Origin: DAOUJI01 sp965219565
GTDB taxonomy: Bacteria; Chloroflexota; Dehalococcoidia; Lucifugimonadales; JAGWBF01
Direction of reading: 5' to 3'
Length of the DNA stretch: 64,000 nt
NCBI GenBank assembly: GCA_965219565.1
Contig: OZ244780.1
Span: forward strand, 1,612,001-1,676,000
This document shows positions 23,731 through 33,700 of this stretch, in pieces (the first letter of the stretch is position 1; every line of letters begins with the position of its first letter). The translations under genes and the position numbers were made by a program. The notes beneath the pieces were generated by a model. The model was not told where the DNA came from. It did no database searches and was given only the letters and a program-made list of their open reading frames with translations.

Positions 23731-23940
23731 ATGATGCTTCTCAAGTCCTGCCCGAAATGTTTGGGGGCGATAGTCTCCGACCGGGACCATTACGGAAAGT
23801 TCGTCTACTGTCTCAATTGCGGGTGGCAGCGGGACCTTCACGAAGCGCTGGACACCGTGGCTCGAAACTCACAAGTGCGTCCCATTCGGCGCCCAAAACA
23901 TGCGGCGGCTCCGTCCGGCCCGGCCCCAAAACCATTGTGA
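23731..23940 (+). CDS. Small zinc-ribbon protein
   Basis: 69 residues, with GAGAGGTGGGG before the ATG pair at 23731/23734. CPKCLGAIVSDRDHYGKFVYCLNCGWQR gives two CxxC pairs 19 residues apart, a one-zinc ribbon. The tail VRPIRRPKHAAAPSG is basic and could touch nucleic acid. It lies downstream of the strong promoter and candidate RNA, and is closed by a long hairpin. Function unknown. Confidence 0.65.
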   Translation: MMLLKSCPKCLGAIVSDRDHYGKFVYCLNCGWQRDLHEALDTVARNSQVRPIRRPKHAAAPSGPAPKPL

Positions 23941-23965
23941 CTCCTCCCCATGTATGGCGTCACAT

Positions 23966-24003
23966 ATAAGAAGAGGGGCCTGTTTCCAGGCCCCTCTTCT
24001 TAT
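23966..24003. terminator. Long bidirectional terminator hairpin
   Basis: A perfect 17-base stem (23966-23982 with 23987-24003) around a TTTC loop sits between the zinc-ribbon gene and the convergent hydrolase gene. It lacks a long U-run, but the arm itself ends in CTTCTTAT. Confidence 0.7.
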
Positions 24004-24041
24004 CTACAGGGCCTTAACCTAACCCCACACCCACTGGGGTC

Positions 24042-26036
24042 TCATTTCAGTGCAGCCCGCGTCGGTGCCATCAATCCCGAAAAGAGGCGCCAGCGGCGGG
24101 CAGCCAACTCGACAATCGGCTCCACGTCTTCTTTCAGCAGAAACCGTTCTTGCACCAGCTCCCTGGCTGCTGCTTCGACCAACGCCAGGTAGGACTCCAG
24201 GGAGTCGTAGCGTTCCTCGATGGAGGGCCTGGGGTCATTGAAGGCTTCCCGGTCGGCTTTGGTTGCCGGAAATACGAGAGTGGACCCTATCAGCCTCAGT
24301 ATTTGGTCTGGGGCCCCTATCTCCGGGTGGCGCAGGTTCCAACCGGTGTATGCGGCCAGGGGCACGCTTATATCCGGGAGCAGGATTCCTGACGTTTCGT
24401 TGCCGTCGGAGTCCACGGCCGGCGTGAGAAATGGGTAAGCCTTGCCTATGCGCGGAGGAAGCTCGGAGGCTATGCCGGAGTTGGCTCCTTCGCCGAAGTC
24501 CATACGGGAAAGGGGACACAGACTGCCCGGAAATCCGGTTGCGGGGAAGGAGCTGAACAATGGCTCCAGGGACCTTGCGTCCAACAGGTCGCCGCGGTCG
24601 AGTCGGGGGTGCCGGCTGAGAGGCGGCTCCGTTCCAGAGCTGACCCACGAGTCCAGATTCACCAGCATGCCCCTCAGCAAAGGCCCGTAATCGACGGTGT
24701 TGAAATAGTGTTGAGCACGTATGCCGTCCAACGGATTGGAGTCGGTCAGGAAGAGGCCTCCTCGACTGTGCTGCGTGCCCGCCAACAAATAGATTCGCAC
24801 GTCGTCCGAAGGTTCGAGGTCCTTGGACCCTTCTACATCAGTGTGGACCAGAGCGGCGTCCCCTCTCCAGTATTCGGAAGAGGAGTTGGTCAGGAACACC
24901 TTGGGCGCAGCGCCTTTCTTCTCCACCCTGGCCAGCAGCCCGTCTGTTGCTCCCGTCTCCGGATCCGTCTGGGGAGAGTCGGTGAAGGGAAACGTATGCC
25001 CCAGGCTGTGGCGCACCATGGACGATGGTTGGCCGTACCGCTGGTTGAACTCCCCTCTACGGCCGCCTGCAATGTGGGGGATGACCCCGTCGAATACGAG
25101 CCTGTGCTCCTCGTCCGCGTTGAGTCCCAGATAGAGGAACTCTCGGAGGAACCGTCCGCTCTGGGACGCCCCAAACGCGTAGGCCCGGTCGATGTTTCTT
25201 GCGCAGGGATTGCCCTCCGATTGGGAATGTCGTAGGTGGGACACAACGTCCCTGGTCCCTAGGAGTCCCAGACCGACCACCGGGGCGTGGCCTGTCCTGT
25301 AGACGACCTGGTATATCCTGCCCGGTTGAAACCCCGACTCCAGATAGATGTGGTCCGGGTCCGGCGTCAGGTGTCCGTCTATAATCGCGGCGAAAGACCA
25401 TGCCTCTTTGGGAATGGTCTGCCTGGGTGAGTCTTCCTCGTCTCTGACGGTGAGCACGGCTTCGGAGTCGTCCACTGAGGCGGCGGAGTAGGGTTCGTGG
25501 AGCCGGTCCGACAGGGGATGTGTGTGCATCAACTCCACGGGTTGAAACGTTACCGCGACCTTCCCTATCAGTGGGTCGCCATGCGAGTCTAACGCTTGGG
25601 GCACGTGGGCCCTCATAAGGCCTCGTACGTCTGGGACGTCGTGCTGCCAGCCGCACCACACCACAGTGAACCCCCGTTCCATAAGAAAGCCATTGCCGGG
25701 ATCGATGGGAGCTTGGGGCAGCGCCACTTGGTCGTAGCCGTTGAAGAAGCGTAAGACAGTCCTACCGCCTCTGTTCAGTACGTCCAGGAGCAGCCTGCGG
25801 GACCCTTTCTCGGGGTCCACGGGCTGTAGGATGCTGAAGTCGGCGCTGAAGGAGACTCGACCGTCGGAGTTCCTCGGAGCCAGGCGCAGGTCTGTGACGA
25901 CCGAATTGGCCTCGCTCTCGGGGTCAACTGAAAAGTGCGCCGTACCGTCGATGCGTTGGTACGGTCCGACCTGTCCAAAGTTCCTTCCTCCATCCAGGAT
26001 AGTGGGAGAGCCGAGGTCCAGTCTGGTGAGAGCCAT
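24042..26036 (-). CDS. Large alpha/beta-hydrolase-domain protein (Abhydrolase_10-like)
   Basis: 664 residues from ATG 26036, which has GGAGA upstream; a longer start at 26081 is less likely. The C-terminal two thirds hold the hydrolase: AYAFGASQSGRFLREFLYLG is the nucleophile elbow (G-x-S-x-S-G). DGVIPHIAGGRRGEFN and LAGTQHSRGG, with the likely catalytic His, follow. The N-terminal part is beta-rich (GPYQRIDGTAHFSVDP). No signal peptide. Substrate unknown; large members of this family occur with organic-compound degradation genes. Confidence 0.85.
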   Translation of the reverse strand: MALTRLDLGSPTILDGGRNFGQVGPYQRIDGTAHFSVDPESEANSVVTDLRLAPRNSDGRVSFSADFSILQPVDPEKGSRRLLLDVLNRGGRTVLRFFNGYDQVALPQAPIDPGNGFLMERGFTVVWCGWQHDVPDVRGLMRAHVPQALDSHGDPLIGKVAVTFQPVELMHTHPLSDRLHEPYSAASVDDSEAVLTVRDEEDSPRQTIPKEAWSFAAIIDGHLTPDPDHIYLESGFQPGRIYQVVYRTGHAPVVGLGLLGTRDVVSHLRHSQSEGNPCARNIDRAYAFGASQSGRFLREFLYLGLNADEEHRLVFDGVIPHIAGGRRGEFNQRYGQPSSMVRHSLGHTFPFTDSPQTDPETGATDGLLARVEKKGAAPKVFLTNSSSEYWRGDAALVHTDVEGSKDLEPSDDVRIYLLAGTQHSRGGLFLTDSNPLDGIRAQHYFNTVDYGPLLRGMLVNLDSWVSSGTEPPLSRHPRLDRGDLLDARSLEPLFSSFPATGFPGSLCPLSRMDFGEGANSGIASELPPRIGKAYPFLTPAVDSDGNETSGILLPDISVPLAAYTGWNLRHPEIGAPDQILRLIGSTLVFPATKADREAFNDPRPSIEERYDSLESYLALVEAAARELVQERFLLKEDVEPIVELAARRWRLFSGLMAPTRAALK

Positions 26037-26194
26037 AGGGTTCTCCTTCCGGCCTTGAGAGACGCCGTTGGCAGCGGGCATCTGAGGTCAGTCTGAGTAT
26101 AAGGGCGAGCCATACGCTGGGCAACGCGTGTGGGGCCGTTGCGTTCCAGGCGAGATAAATCAATATAATGATATGGCGAATCATATAATATCTG

Positions 26195-26224
26195 TTGACA
26201 AATGAACGGCTATTAAATTATCAT
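26195..26224 (+). promoter_or_regulatory. Sigma-70-like promoter in AT-rich gap
   Basis: TTGACA (26195-26200), an 18-base spacer and TATCAT (26219-26224), within an AT-rich stretch (26150-26280). It can serve the small ORF at 26327. Confidence 0.5.
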
Positions 26225-26326
26225 TTAGACGATATAGTTAAGTGTGCTACATTGATAAATAGACATCACTGAGTTCGAACCGTTAATGCAGACGCGCTTA
26301 AGAAAACTATCAGAAAGAGGGATCCA

Positions 26327-26524
26327 ATGGCAACGCTGACATTGCGTAAACAGGAACCGGACACAACCGCGGAACATCCACACCGGCACAAGCTACTCAT
26401 TGCCATGAAAGAACGCTTTGCGTCGTTCTTGACCCAGCTGTCTGGGCCTCCCAGGACGAAACGCAACCGGGGCAACGACCAGTTGTTCAACAACAGGTTC
26501 GACATTTTGTACCCCAGAGGATAG
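26327..26524 (+). CDS. Small basic protein, unknown
   Basis: 65 residues, with AGAGGG before the ATG. MATLTLRKQEPDTTAEHPHR, then KLLIAMKERFASFLTQLSGP, a helical core, and a basic tail. No motif recognised. A promoter lies 100 bases upstream and a hairpin terminator 75 bases downstream, so it looks like a single-gene unit. Confidence 0.5.
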   Translation: MATLTLRKQEPDTTAEHPHRHKLLIAMKERFASFLTQLSGPPRTKRNRGNDQLFNNRFDILYPRG

Positions 26525-26599
26525 ATTGGTCCTCGGTCAAGTTGAGTAACGCCGCCGGCCGGAGCCATCTCACCCATTTCTCTCCAGCTTAGGTGTTTT

Positions 26600-26650
26600 G
26601 CCAGCGGGACGGCGCCCCAACCCTTCCATACCACCAGCCGTCCCGCTGGC
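26600..26650 (+). terminator. Rho-independent terminator-like hairpin
   Basis: A perfect 14-base stem (26600-26613 with 26637-26650) with a 23-base loop, then TCGATTATTTC. It follows the small ORF at 26327; the remainder of 26525-26794 holds nothing else I recognise. Confidence 0.6.
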
Positions 26651-26794
26651 TCGATTATTTCGGCTAACACGTTTAATTGCCCTTCGCACCTTTTGCTGCA
26701 AAGGTTACAATGAAGGGAAACTAAGCCCTAACCTAGTTGTTTCCTTCCCTTACATCCTTCTTGCCTTACCCTTCCACGACCGGCGCTGACTTAG

Positions 26795-27292
26795 ATGAAG
26801 GTTAGCCTAAAAACTCAGGAAATCTTTATCGACGCTCCCAGAGAGTTAGTATTCCAGATGCTCAGCGCCATCGGCAAGGGCAGTCTGCCGGGCGGGAACG
26901 AGTCTTCACGGGTCATAGAACGAAACGGCGACGAAATCATCGCAGAATTCCTTACGCCGTCGGGGTCCAAGGTCTATCGCACCGTTGAACGGGTCGTCCT
27001 TTACCCTCCTGAACGCATCACCTACCAACACCTCGAAGGCCCCTTAAGCTTTTCGGAAGAGGCCTTTACACTTGAGGACACAGGCGATGGCTGCCGACTC
27101 AGCTATTGGGGCGTCATAGAATGCAAGGCGCCGTTTCTGCCAGGAGTAGGTTGGCTCATAGCTTTGACCTACGCCCGTTCGAAGTACAACTCCATCGTCC
27201 AAGACCATATGGCGAGATTGAAAGCAGCCGCCGAGGCCCGGGCGGCTCGAAGTCACGTCTTTCCGCGAAAACGGACTGTCCAGGGCGAATAG
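26795..27292 (+). CDS. SRPBCC (polyketide cyclase/START-like) protein
   Basis: 165 residues. The opening IFIDAPRELVFQMLSAIG is the classic first strand and helix of SRPBCC proteins. RTVERVVLYPPERITYQHLEG, FSEEAFTLEDTGDGCRLSYW and a long C-terminal helix complete the fold. Such proteins bind a hydrophobic ligand in a deep pocket. It lies about 100 bases ahead of the ABC permease operon on the same strand; a functional link is possible but unproven. Confidence 0.8.
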   Translation: MKVSLKTQEIFIDAPRELVFQMLSAIGKGSLPGGNESSRVIERNGDEIIAEFLTPSGSKVYRTVERVVLYPPERITYQHLEGPLSFSEEAFTLEDTGDGCRLSYWGVIECKAPFLPGVGWLIALTYARSKYNSIVQDHMARLKAAAEARAARSHVFPRKRTVQGE

Positions 27293-27400
27293 GCCCAGGA
27301 AGCCAGGGCGGCAGCCGCCAATATTCGTATGCGTCCCAAGACGAGTGTATAGCCTCTTCCCTACGCACATGGATACGGGTTACTCTGATGCTCACACGTC

Positions 27401-30400
27401 ATGGGTTCGCTGAAAGTTCTACTGTGGCTATTGCCCAAGCGCCTCAAGTCCTCGTGGATGTTGTTGGCGGTGGCTGGTTTTGGCGCTCTGGCGTCGGTGA
27501 CAATCATGGCCGTAGGGGCAGGGCACTCGAACGCCCTGGCAGAAGGCGGCCTGATTTACGCGCTGGAGACTACCCCCTCCATATCTCTCAACCTCCATAT
27601 CATCGCCCAGAACAGGCCTCTGGAGCCCACTGACTACCCTGTTCTCCGCTCCACTATAGAAGACGGAACAGCCGCCGCCTTGGGGTACGCTTTAGCCGAC
27701 GGTCACCAGCGGAGCGGACGCACCACACCGGACTTGCCCTTCGTTCAGGCCCTTGACGGAACCCGACCTTCCCAGGGGGGCCCGGTAGGCCAGATTTATT
27801 TCCTGACGGACATCGAGAACCATTCCAGGCTTACGGCCGGCAGGTGGCCATCCAAAGCCCCGGTAGCCCACGACGGCGGCCTGGAGATGGAAACGGTTGT
27901 CGGAGTCGACGTGGCCACCAGACTCGGATGGGATGTTGGGACCAAGGTGTTCCTCTTGCCCTTCGCATTCGATCCGTCCCAAGGACTAACTTTGAACATC
28001 GTCGGAATCGCCGAGCCTCTGGACGCTCGCGAGGAGTATTGGGCGGGCCAGTCTTCCACCTACTTCAATATTGTCAACCCACCTTTCGGACCGTCGATAG
28101 TCCCGGTGGTCATCAGAGAGGGCGACTTTTTCCGGGGCTTGGGTCAGAGATTTCCTCTATTGGTAGGCAATTTCTCGTGGCTCTACGATGTGGAAAGAGG
28201 TCTGATTGACGCATCACTGGTGCAACCCACGATAGACGCCTTGTTCAACCTGGAGACCGATCTCAACAAGAGCTATCCAAGGACCCTGGTGCTAACCGCC
28301 CTGGATGCCACGCTGCAGGAATTCCAGGTAGAGCTGTTGGAAGCCAGGGTGGGCATTTTCTTGTTCGTCTCCATGGTGGGGTTGGTGATTCTTTATTTTC
28401 TGGCTGTGACACTAAGTTCGGTGGCCCGCATCCAGTCGGCTGAAGCGGGTCTCTTCAAGAGCCGCGGAGCCAGCGGTAAGCAGTTGGTTGGGCTGCTGAC
28501 CGCGGAAGGGGTAGGGCTGGTCCTGGCGGCCATGGCCATTGGACCGTTGATTGCCTGGGCGCTGGTGAAGTTTTTGCTGGCGGAGGGCATCGACCCTGCG
28601 GGGTTGGGGCGGACCATCCCCGTGGGTCTCAGCAAGGACATGTACCTGATCGGCGCTTTAGGGGGCGTCCTGAGTCTGGTTGTCATAGCTGTTACAGGGG
28701 CTGGACTGGCGAGGATCGGACTGGTGGAGTTCCTGAGATTCCGCTCCAGGCCCCCCGATAAGCCCATCGTGCAGCGTTACTACTTGGACCTGTTGGTCCT
28801 GGTGGTCGTAGGGTTCCTCTGGTGGCAGATAGAGCAGAGAGGCGGGTTTCTGGAGAGAGACGTGCTGAGCGGCGCTTTGGAAGGCGACCTCACCCTGCGT
28901 CTAGGTCCTGTGTTGCTGCTCCTTGGGGCAGCCCTCTTTACCTTCCGGCTCGTTCCCTACCTGTACCGGTTTGCTGCCTGGTTGAGCGGCGTTGCGGCGC
29001 CGGCATGGGTGGACTTCGCGCTCCGGAGAGCGGCGCGTGATCCCGTGCCCTACGGCGCCGTCTTTATTATGCTGATGGTTGCCGCTGCGGTGGGGGTGTT
29101 CGCCGCCACTTTCCAGTCAACCGTGGCCAGCAGTTCCAGTCACCAGTCCCTGTACCGGTCTGGAGGAGACCTGGCGCTGATAGATCCAGGCGCTTTCCAC
29201 CAGGAGACCGTCGATTCGCTGGCTGCCTTGGACGGGGTCGAGGCTGTCAGTCGGTTTTCCTGGTTCCCGGTGAGTATGGCGGACAGGGTGACCCGGTCCG
29301 GCGCCACGTTGGTGGCAGTTGACCCCGCCACCCTGCCGAAAGCAGCCTGGTTCAGGAGCGATTTCGCCGACGATAGCCTGGAAGGTCTGATGTCGTCGAT
29401 CCGGACTACTGAGACATCGGAGATGGATTCGGTGACCGTCCCGCTCGGGGCTGAGACGATTGGAATATGGGTCGACGGCAGCGAACTTAGGGACGACCAC
29501 TCGCAAATCACGATATGGGCCAGGGTCACTGACTCTATTGGGATTCACCACAGCTTGATACTGTACGACAAGTCCGTGGAGGGGGAGGAAGGGCGCCTGA
29601 TTCCCGGCGCTGGCTGGACCTTTCTGGAAGGCTCCCTCCCTTCGGTGCAGAGATTCCGGGAACCCTTTGGGCTGGTGTCTATATTCGCGACGTTGCCCAA
29701 CAGGGGATCTGCAACCCAGACTCCAGGCGGTGTCCTTCACCTTGACGACGTCACGGCCAAAGGGCCTGGTGTTGGCGGGTCGGACGGGCTTGTGATTGAA
29801 GGGTTCGAGTCTGAGTTGACCTCTCTTGGTTGGCGTCTTCTTCCCAATGCGGTTCGAGAAGCAGACGTGATGACTCTGCCCGATAGGGCTGCCAGGAGCG
29901 GGGCGCAGGGAATTAGGCTGGCCTGGGCGCGCTCCATGGGACAGCCGCCAAAGGGCATATTCATACCGCCTGGCGTGTACCCGCTGCCTGCGATCGGAGG
30001 GCCCGGGTATGTCGTGGGCCAGCACCAACGCATCTGGGCAAACGAGCCTCTGTTGACCCTGGATATCAGGGCAACGGCCCGTTACTTCCCGACCCTGGAC
30101 CCCGGACTAAGCCCCTTTTTGATTGTGTCCCACCGGGACTATGACCGGCTGGTGAGCCGGATGCCCAACGGCAAGCGCCTGCCCCGTCCGAATGAGCTGT
30201 GGCTGGGCCTTGATTCCTCGATACCCAGGAGCTCCATTATCGAATCAATCAACGCGGAGAACGTCAGCAGACTATCGGGTACGGTGCGCATCAGGGACAG
30301 CCGGGCCTATGAGGAGCTGGCTGCCAGCAATCCCCTCGAAGGAGGGGGATGGAATTCCCTGGCCTTGGTTAGCCTATCGTCGTTGACTCTGGCCGTTGCG

Positions 30401-30769
30401 CTGGCTCTGGGTATCTTCGCCGCGGTGTCGGTGCGCACTGCCCAGATTGACTTGACGGTGGTCAGAGCTTTGGGGTTCTCCCGCAGGCAGTTGATAATGT
30501 CTCTGACAGTGGAGCGGCTGTTGAGCGCCGTTTTGGCGGTGGGGATGGGAGCGGCGCTGGGTTACGGAATAAGCCGATGGACCTTGGGGTTGTTGGACAC
30601 CACACTCACGGGCCGCGATATACTTCCTCCAATGATAACCACCTATAACGGGATGCTAATGACCGCTCTGGCTGTGGACTTGGGAATCGTGCTGGCGGCG
30701 GCGGTGCTGTTTACAGCCCTGATGGCCGGCAGGCTAGACCAGACGGAAGCTCTTCGGAGCGGGCAATAG
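27401..30769 (+). CDS. Giant FtsX-like ABC transporter permease
   Basis: 1122 residues, about 300 more than usual two-unit FtsX/LolC-type permeases. One N-terminal membrane helix (about 18-40), a first extracytoplasmic domain, a block of helices around 320-530, a second large extracytoplasmic domain (about 560-960), and three C-terminal helices (about 985-1110). VARIQSAEAGLFKSRGASGKQLVGLL and VRTAQIDLTVVRALGFSRRQL are the two coupling-helix regions of FtsX domains. The second outer domain includes a jelly-roll-like stretch (LHLDDVTAKG ... GLVIEGFE). Such permeases work as mechanotransmitters or lipoprotein/peptide extractors. It is six bases ahead of its partner. Confidence 0.88.
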   Translation: MGSLKVLLWLLPKRLKSSWMLLAVAGFGALASVTIMAVGAGHSNALAEGGLIYALETTPSISLNLHIIAQNRPLEPTDYPVLRSTIEDGTAAALGYALADGHQRSGRTTPDLPFVQALDGTRPSQGGPVGQIYFLTDIENHSRLTAGRWPSKAPVAHDGGLEMETVVGVDVATRLGWDVGTKVFLLPFAFDPSQGLTLNIVGIAEPLDAREEYWAGQSSTYFNIVNPPFGPSIVPVVIREGDFFRGLGQRFPLLVGNFSWLYDVERGLIDASLVQPTIDALFNLETDLNKSYPRTLVLTALDATLQEFQVELLEARVGIFLFVSMVGLVILYFLAVTLSSVARIQSAEAGLFKSRGASGKQLVGLLTAEGVGLVLAAMAIGPLIAWALVKFLLAEGIDPAGLGRTIPVGLSKDMYLIGALGGVLSLVVIAVTGAGLARIGLVEFLRFRSRPPDKPIVQRYYLDLLVLVVVGFLWWQIEQRGGFLERDVLSGALEGDLTLRLGPVLLLLGAALFTFRLVPYLYRFAAWLSGVAAPAWVDFALRRAARDPVPYGAVFIMLMVAAAVGVFAATFQSTVASSSSHQSLYRSGGDLALIDPGAFHQETVDSLAALDGVEAVSRFSWFPVSMADRVTRSGATLVAVDPATLPKAAWFRSDFADDSLEGLMSSIRTTETSEMDSVTVPLGAETIGIWVDGSELRDDHSQITIWARVTDSIGIHHSLILYDKSVEGEEGRLIPGAGWTFLEGSLPSVQRFREPFGLVSIFATLPNRGSATQTPGGVLHLDDVTAKGPGVGGSDGLVIEGFESELTSLGWRLLPNAVREADVMTLPDRAARSGAQGIRLAWARSMGQPPKGIFIPPGVYPLPAIGGPGYVVGQHQRIWANEPLLTLDIRATARYFPTLDPGLSPFLIVSHRDYDRLVSRMPNGKRLPRPNELWLGLDSSIPRSSIIESINAENVSRLSGTVRIRDSRAYEELAASNPLEGGGWNSLALVSLSSLTLAVALALGIFAAVSVRTAQIDLTVVRALGFSRRQLIMSLTVERLLSAVLAVGMGAALGYGISRWTLGLLDTTLTGRDILPPMITTYNGMLMTALAVDLGIVLAAAVLFTALMAGRLDQTEALRSGQ

Positions 30770-30774
30770 AAAAC

Positions 30775-33700
30775 ATGTCGTTCCTCAAGCTGGCATACAT
30801 AATCTCGGCGCGCAGGATTATCTCAAGCTGGAAGCTTGAACTGGCTCTCTTGATTGGCATCACTGCTGCGGTGGCCCTGATGTCCAGCGGGGTCGTCTTC
30901 TCAGATTTGCTAGCCGACGTGGCCCTCCGACAGACCCTGGAGGAAGCTTCCCCAGAGGACGCGAACATCTCCGTGCGAGCATTCAACAACCTGGAGGACC
31001 CGGCGTATATCTCAAGGGAAGACACCGTCTACGAAAAGACCTTGGACACGGTGCAAGGACGAGTCACCCGGCGGCTGGACGAGTACACCAGGGAGCAGGT
31101 CTACATGGTCGAGACCATCACTTTCCTGTTCCAGGGCCATCCGCATTTGGAGTTGGAGTTTGAGGTGCGACCCCGGGGACGGCTCAAGTATTTGCAGGGG
31201 ATGCTCGACAACCCGCCCGGAAGGGCTGCCGACAGAGTGGAACTGCTCAGGGGCGAACGGCCCAATTCTCGAGGCGTCGGTGATGACGGAGTCCTGGAGG
31301 TTGTTCTGGAGGAGGAGGGAGCCTCGATCTTGGACTTGGACGTTGGCGACAGAATGGAGATATTTCCGGCGTCAGGAAACACTAAAAAGGCTCCGGTTGA
31401 GGTGGAGATAGTTGGAGTTTTCAAGGCGCTGGACCTACAAGATGAGTTCTGGTACGGGAACACCTACGCTTTCAACTCGACCAGGAACGAATTCCCGATG
31501 GTGCACATGTTCACCTCGGAACCCGCCATCACCAATATTGCAGCAGGGGCATATCCTGGCCTCCAGTTCGACACCATATGGTTCTACTTCCTGGACAGAC
31601 AGAGCGTCACCGCCAATGAGGTAGGTCAGCTGCAGAGAATGCTTGCCAGTCTTCAGTTCGACGTGCCGGCCAATGTTCCCAACGGCTCCATCCGCGTCAC
31701 GCTGGACGACGTGTTGGACCGCTATGAACAGAGGCTGCTTCTGGCCAGGGTGCCTCTGTTCCTGTTAGTGTTCCTGGTCACAGTCATCCTCATATATTTC
31801 ATGGCGCTTATGACGGGATTAATCGTAAAGTCCCGTTCCAACGAAATTTCCCTGATGAAAAGCCGCGGGTCAACCAGTCTTCAGATAGGGACGCTGGCTG
31901 CAGTGGAAGGGCTGTTGTTGGCAGGGCCGGCATTGGTGGTGGGATTGGCCCTTGGTGTCGGAGTGTCCCGGGCGTTGGGAGGACTTTTCTTTGACGTGGG
32001 AGTCAGTGGAGAACTTCCGGCCACAAGCCTATCAACCGGGGCCATTCTGCTGGGTTTGGCAGGCGCCCTGATGGCCGTAAGTGTTTTCACCATCGCCTCC
32101 GTAATGGCGGCCCGACATGGCATAGTTGAGCTGCGCCAAACGGGCGCCCGGCCTCCAAGTGTGCCCTTTATCCACCGTTATTATCTGGACCTGCTCCTAT
32201 TGGCGTTGATAGGCCTTCTCTGGTGGCAGCTTCAGACAAGAGAAACTGTGCTGGTGCGGTCGATAGGACCTGACGGCGCCGCGATTGACTTTACGCTCCT
32301 GATTGGACCCGTGTTGGGTCTGATCGCTTTCGCCTTGATTGTGATGCGTTTCCTGCCGATGGCATTCAGTCTGGCGGCCAACTTGATGCAGCCCGTTGCG
32401 CCCCCTTGGCTCTTGCAGGCTATGAGGCATGTGTCCAGAGACCCAATAGTCCCAGGCTCGATGGTCGTACTGCTGATAATGGGCGTCGCGTTGGGTGTCC
32501 TGGGAAGCTCTTTCAGTTCCACTCTGGAAGGCAGCCAGCGTGACCGAGGACTCTACGAGTCCGGAGCCGACCTCAGGCTGGAATATACAGTTTCCCGGCA
32601 ATACCGGCCAACGCTGGGGCTGGCAGAGGCCGTGGAGGAGGTGGACGGAGTTGTCGAAGCGGCGGAGGTCAAGCGCACCTCTGGGAGTCCTCTAACCACC
32701 GGGTTCAACACGGGCAATCTGGCCATCATTGGGGTGGACTCAGAGAGAATTGGAGAGGTGGTCTGGGAAAGGTCCGACTTCTCAAGAGAAGGAGACTTGA
32801 AGGATGCCCTTAGCATTCTCAGGTCCGCCACGGGCTCCCTGGGTCTGGACGGCAGCGGAATCCCTTTGCCCGAAGACGCTTCCAGTCTGTCACTGTGGGT
32901 CAACCGCACGAGACCCGATACGCGAAACCGGCTCTATGTGCGCCTCCAGGATTCCAGGGGAGCCTATTTCGACAGCGAATTGGGGAGGTTGGACTTCACT
33001 GGCTGGATGAAGCTGCAAGCCCCGATATCTCCAGTGGTGCTGGGCCGGAGCTCCAGGAACAGAATACCGCCGCCTCATGTTGTCCCGCCCTACCGTGCGC
33101 TGGCCATCCACGGTTCCACGTCCGGGTTCGGAAGCTCATCCGGGTCCGGGAGTCTGTTGTTGAGCGATTTTGCGGTGACAACGTCTCATGGAGAGCAAGT
33201 TCTCGATTCTTTCGAGTCGGTAGAACAGTGGCACGCTCTGGATGACTATTCCAAACCGGGCCTCTACTATCTGGAAGAGACTAAGGCGGCGGCAAGAGAC
33301 GGCAGGCAAAGCTCCGCCAGGTTCACCTGGTCCCCAGGAGGAACGGGAATTCGAGGTGTCAAGACCGGAGCCGGTGAGCCTCCCATTCCGGCCTTGGTGA
33401 GCAGTTCGTTCCTGGACGTGGCCGAGGCCGAACCGGGAGACCGGGTTGGCGTCTTTGGACTGACCACGGCCTTTCCCATAGCGATCACCGGCGTTGTCGA
33501 GTATTTCCCGACTATGAAGGACCCAGAAAAGACGCCTTTTGTCGTAGTTGACCTGGCGGCCCTCAACCACTACGTGAACCTCCATGCAAGGAACCTGGTG
33601 GGCGGCAGCAACGAGTTGTGGGTGAGTCTGGACGGAAGCGGTGATGACGCTGACGGAGCAGCCGCGCTCCTGGAAAGCTCTGGAATTAGAGTGGTGGAAA

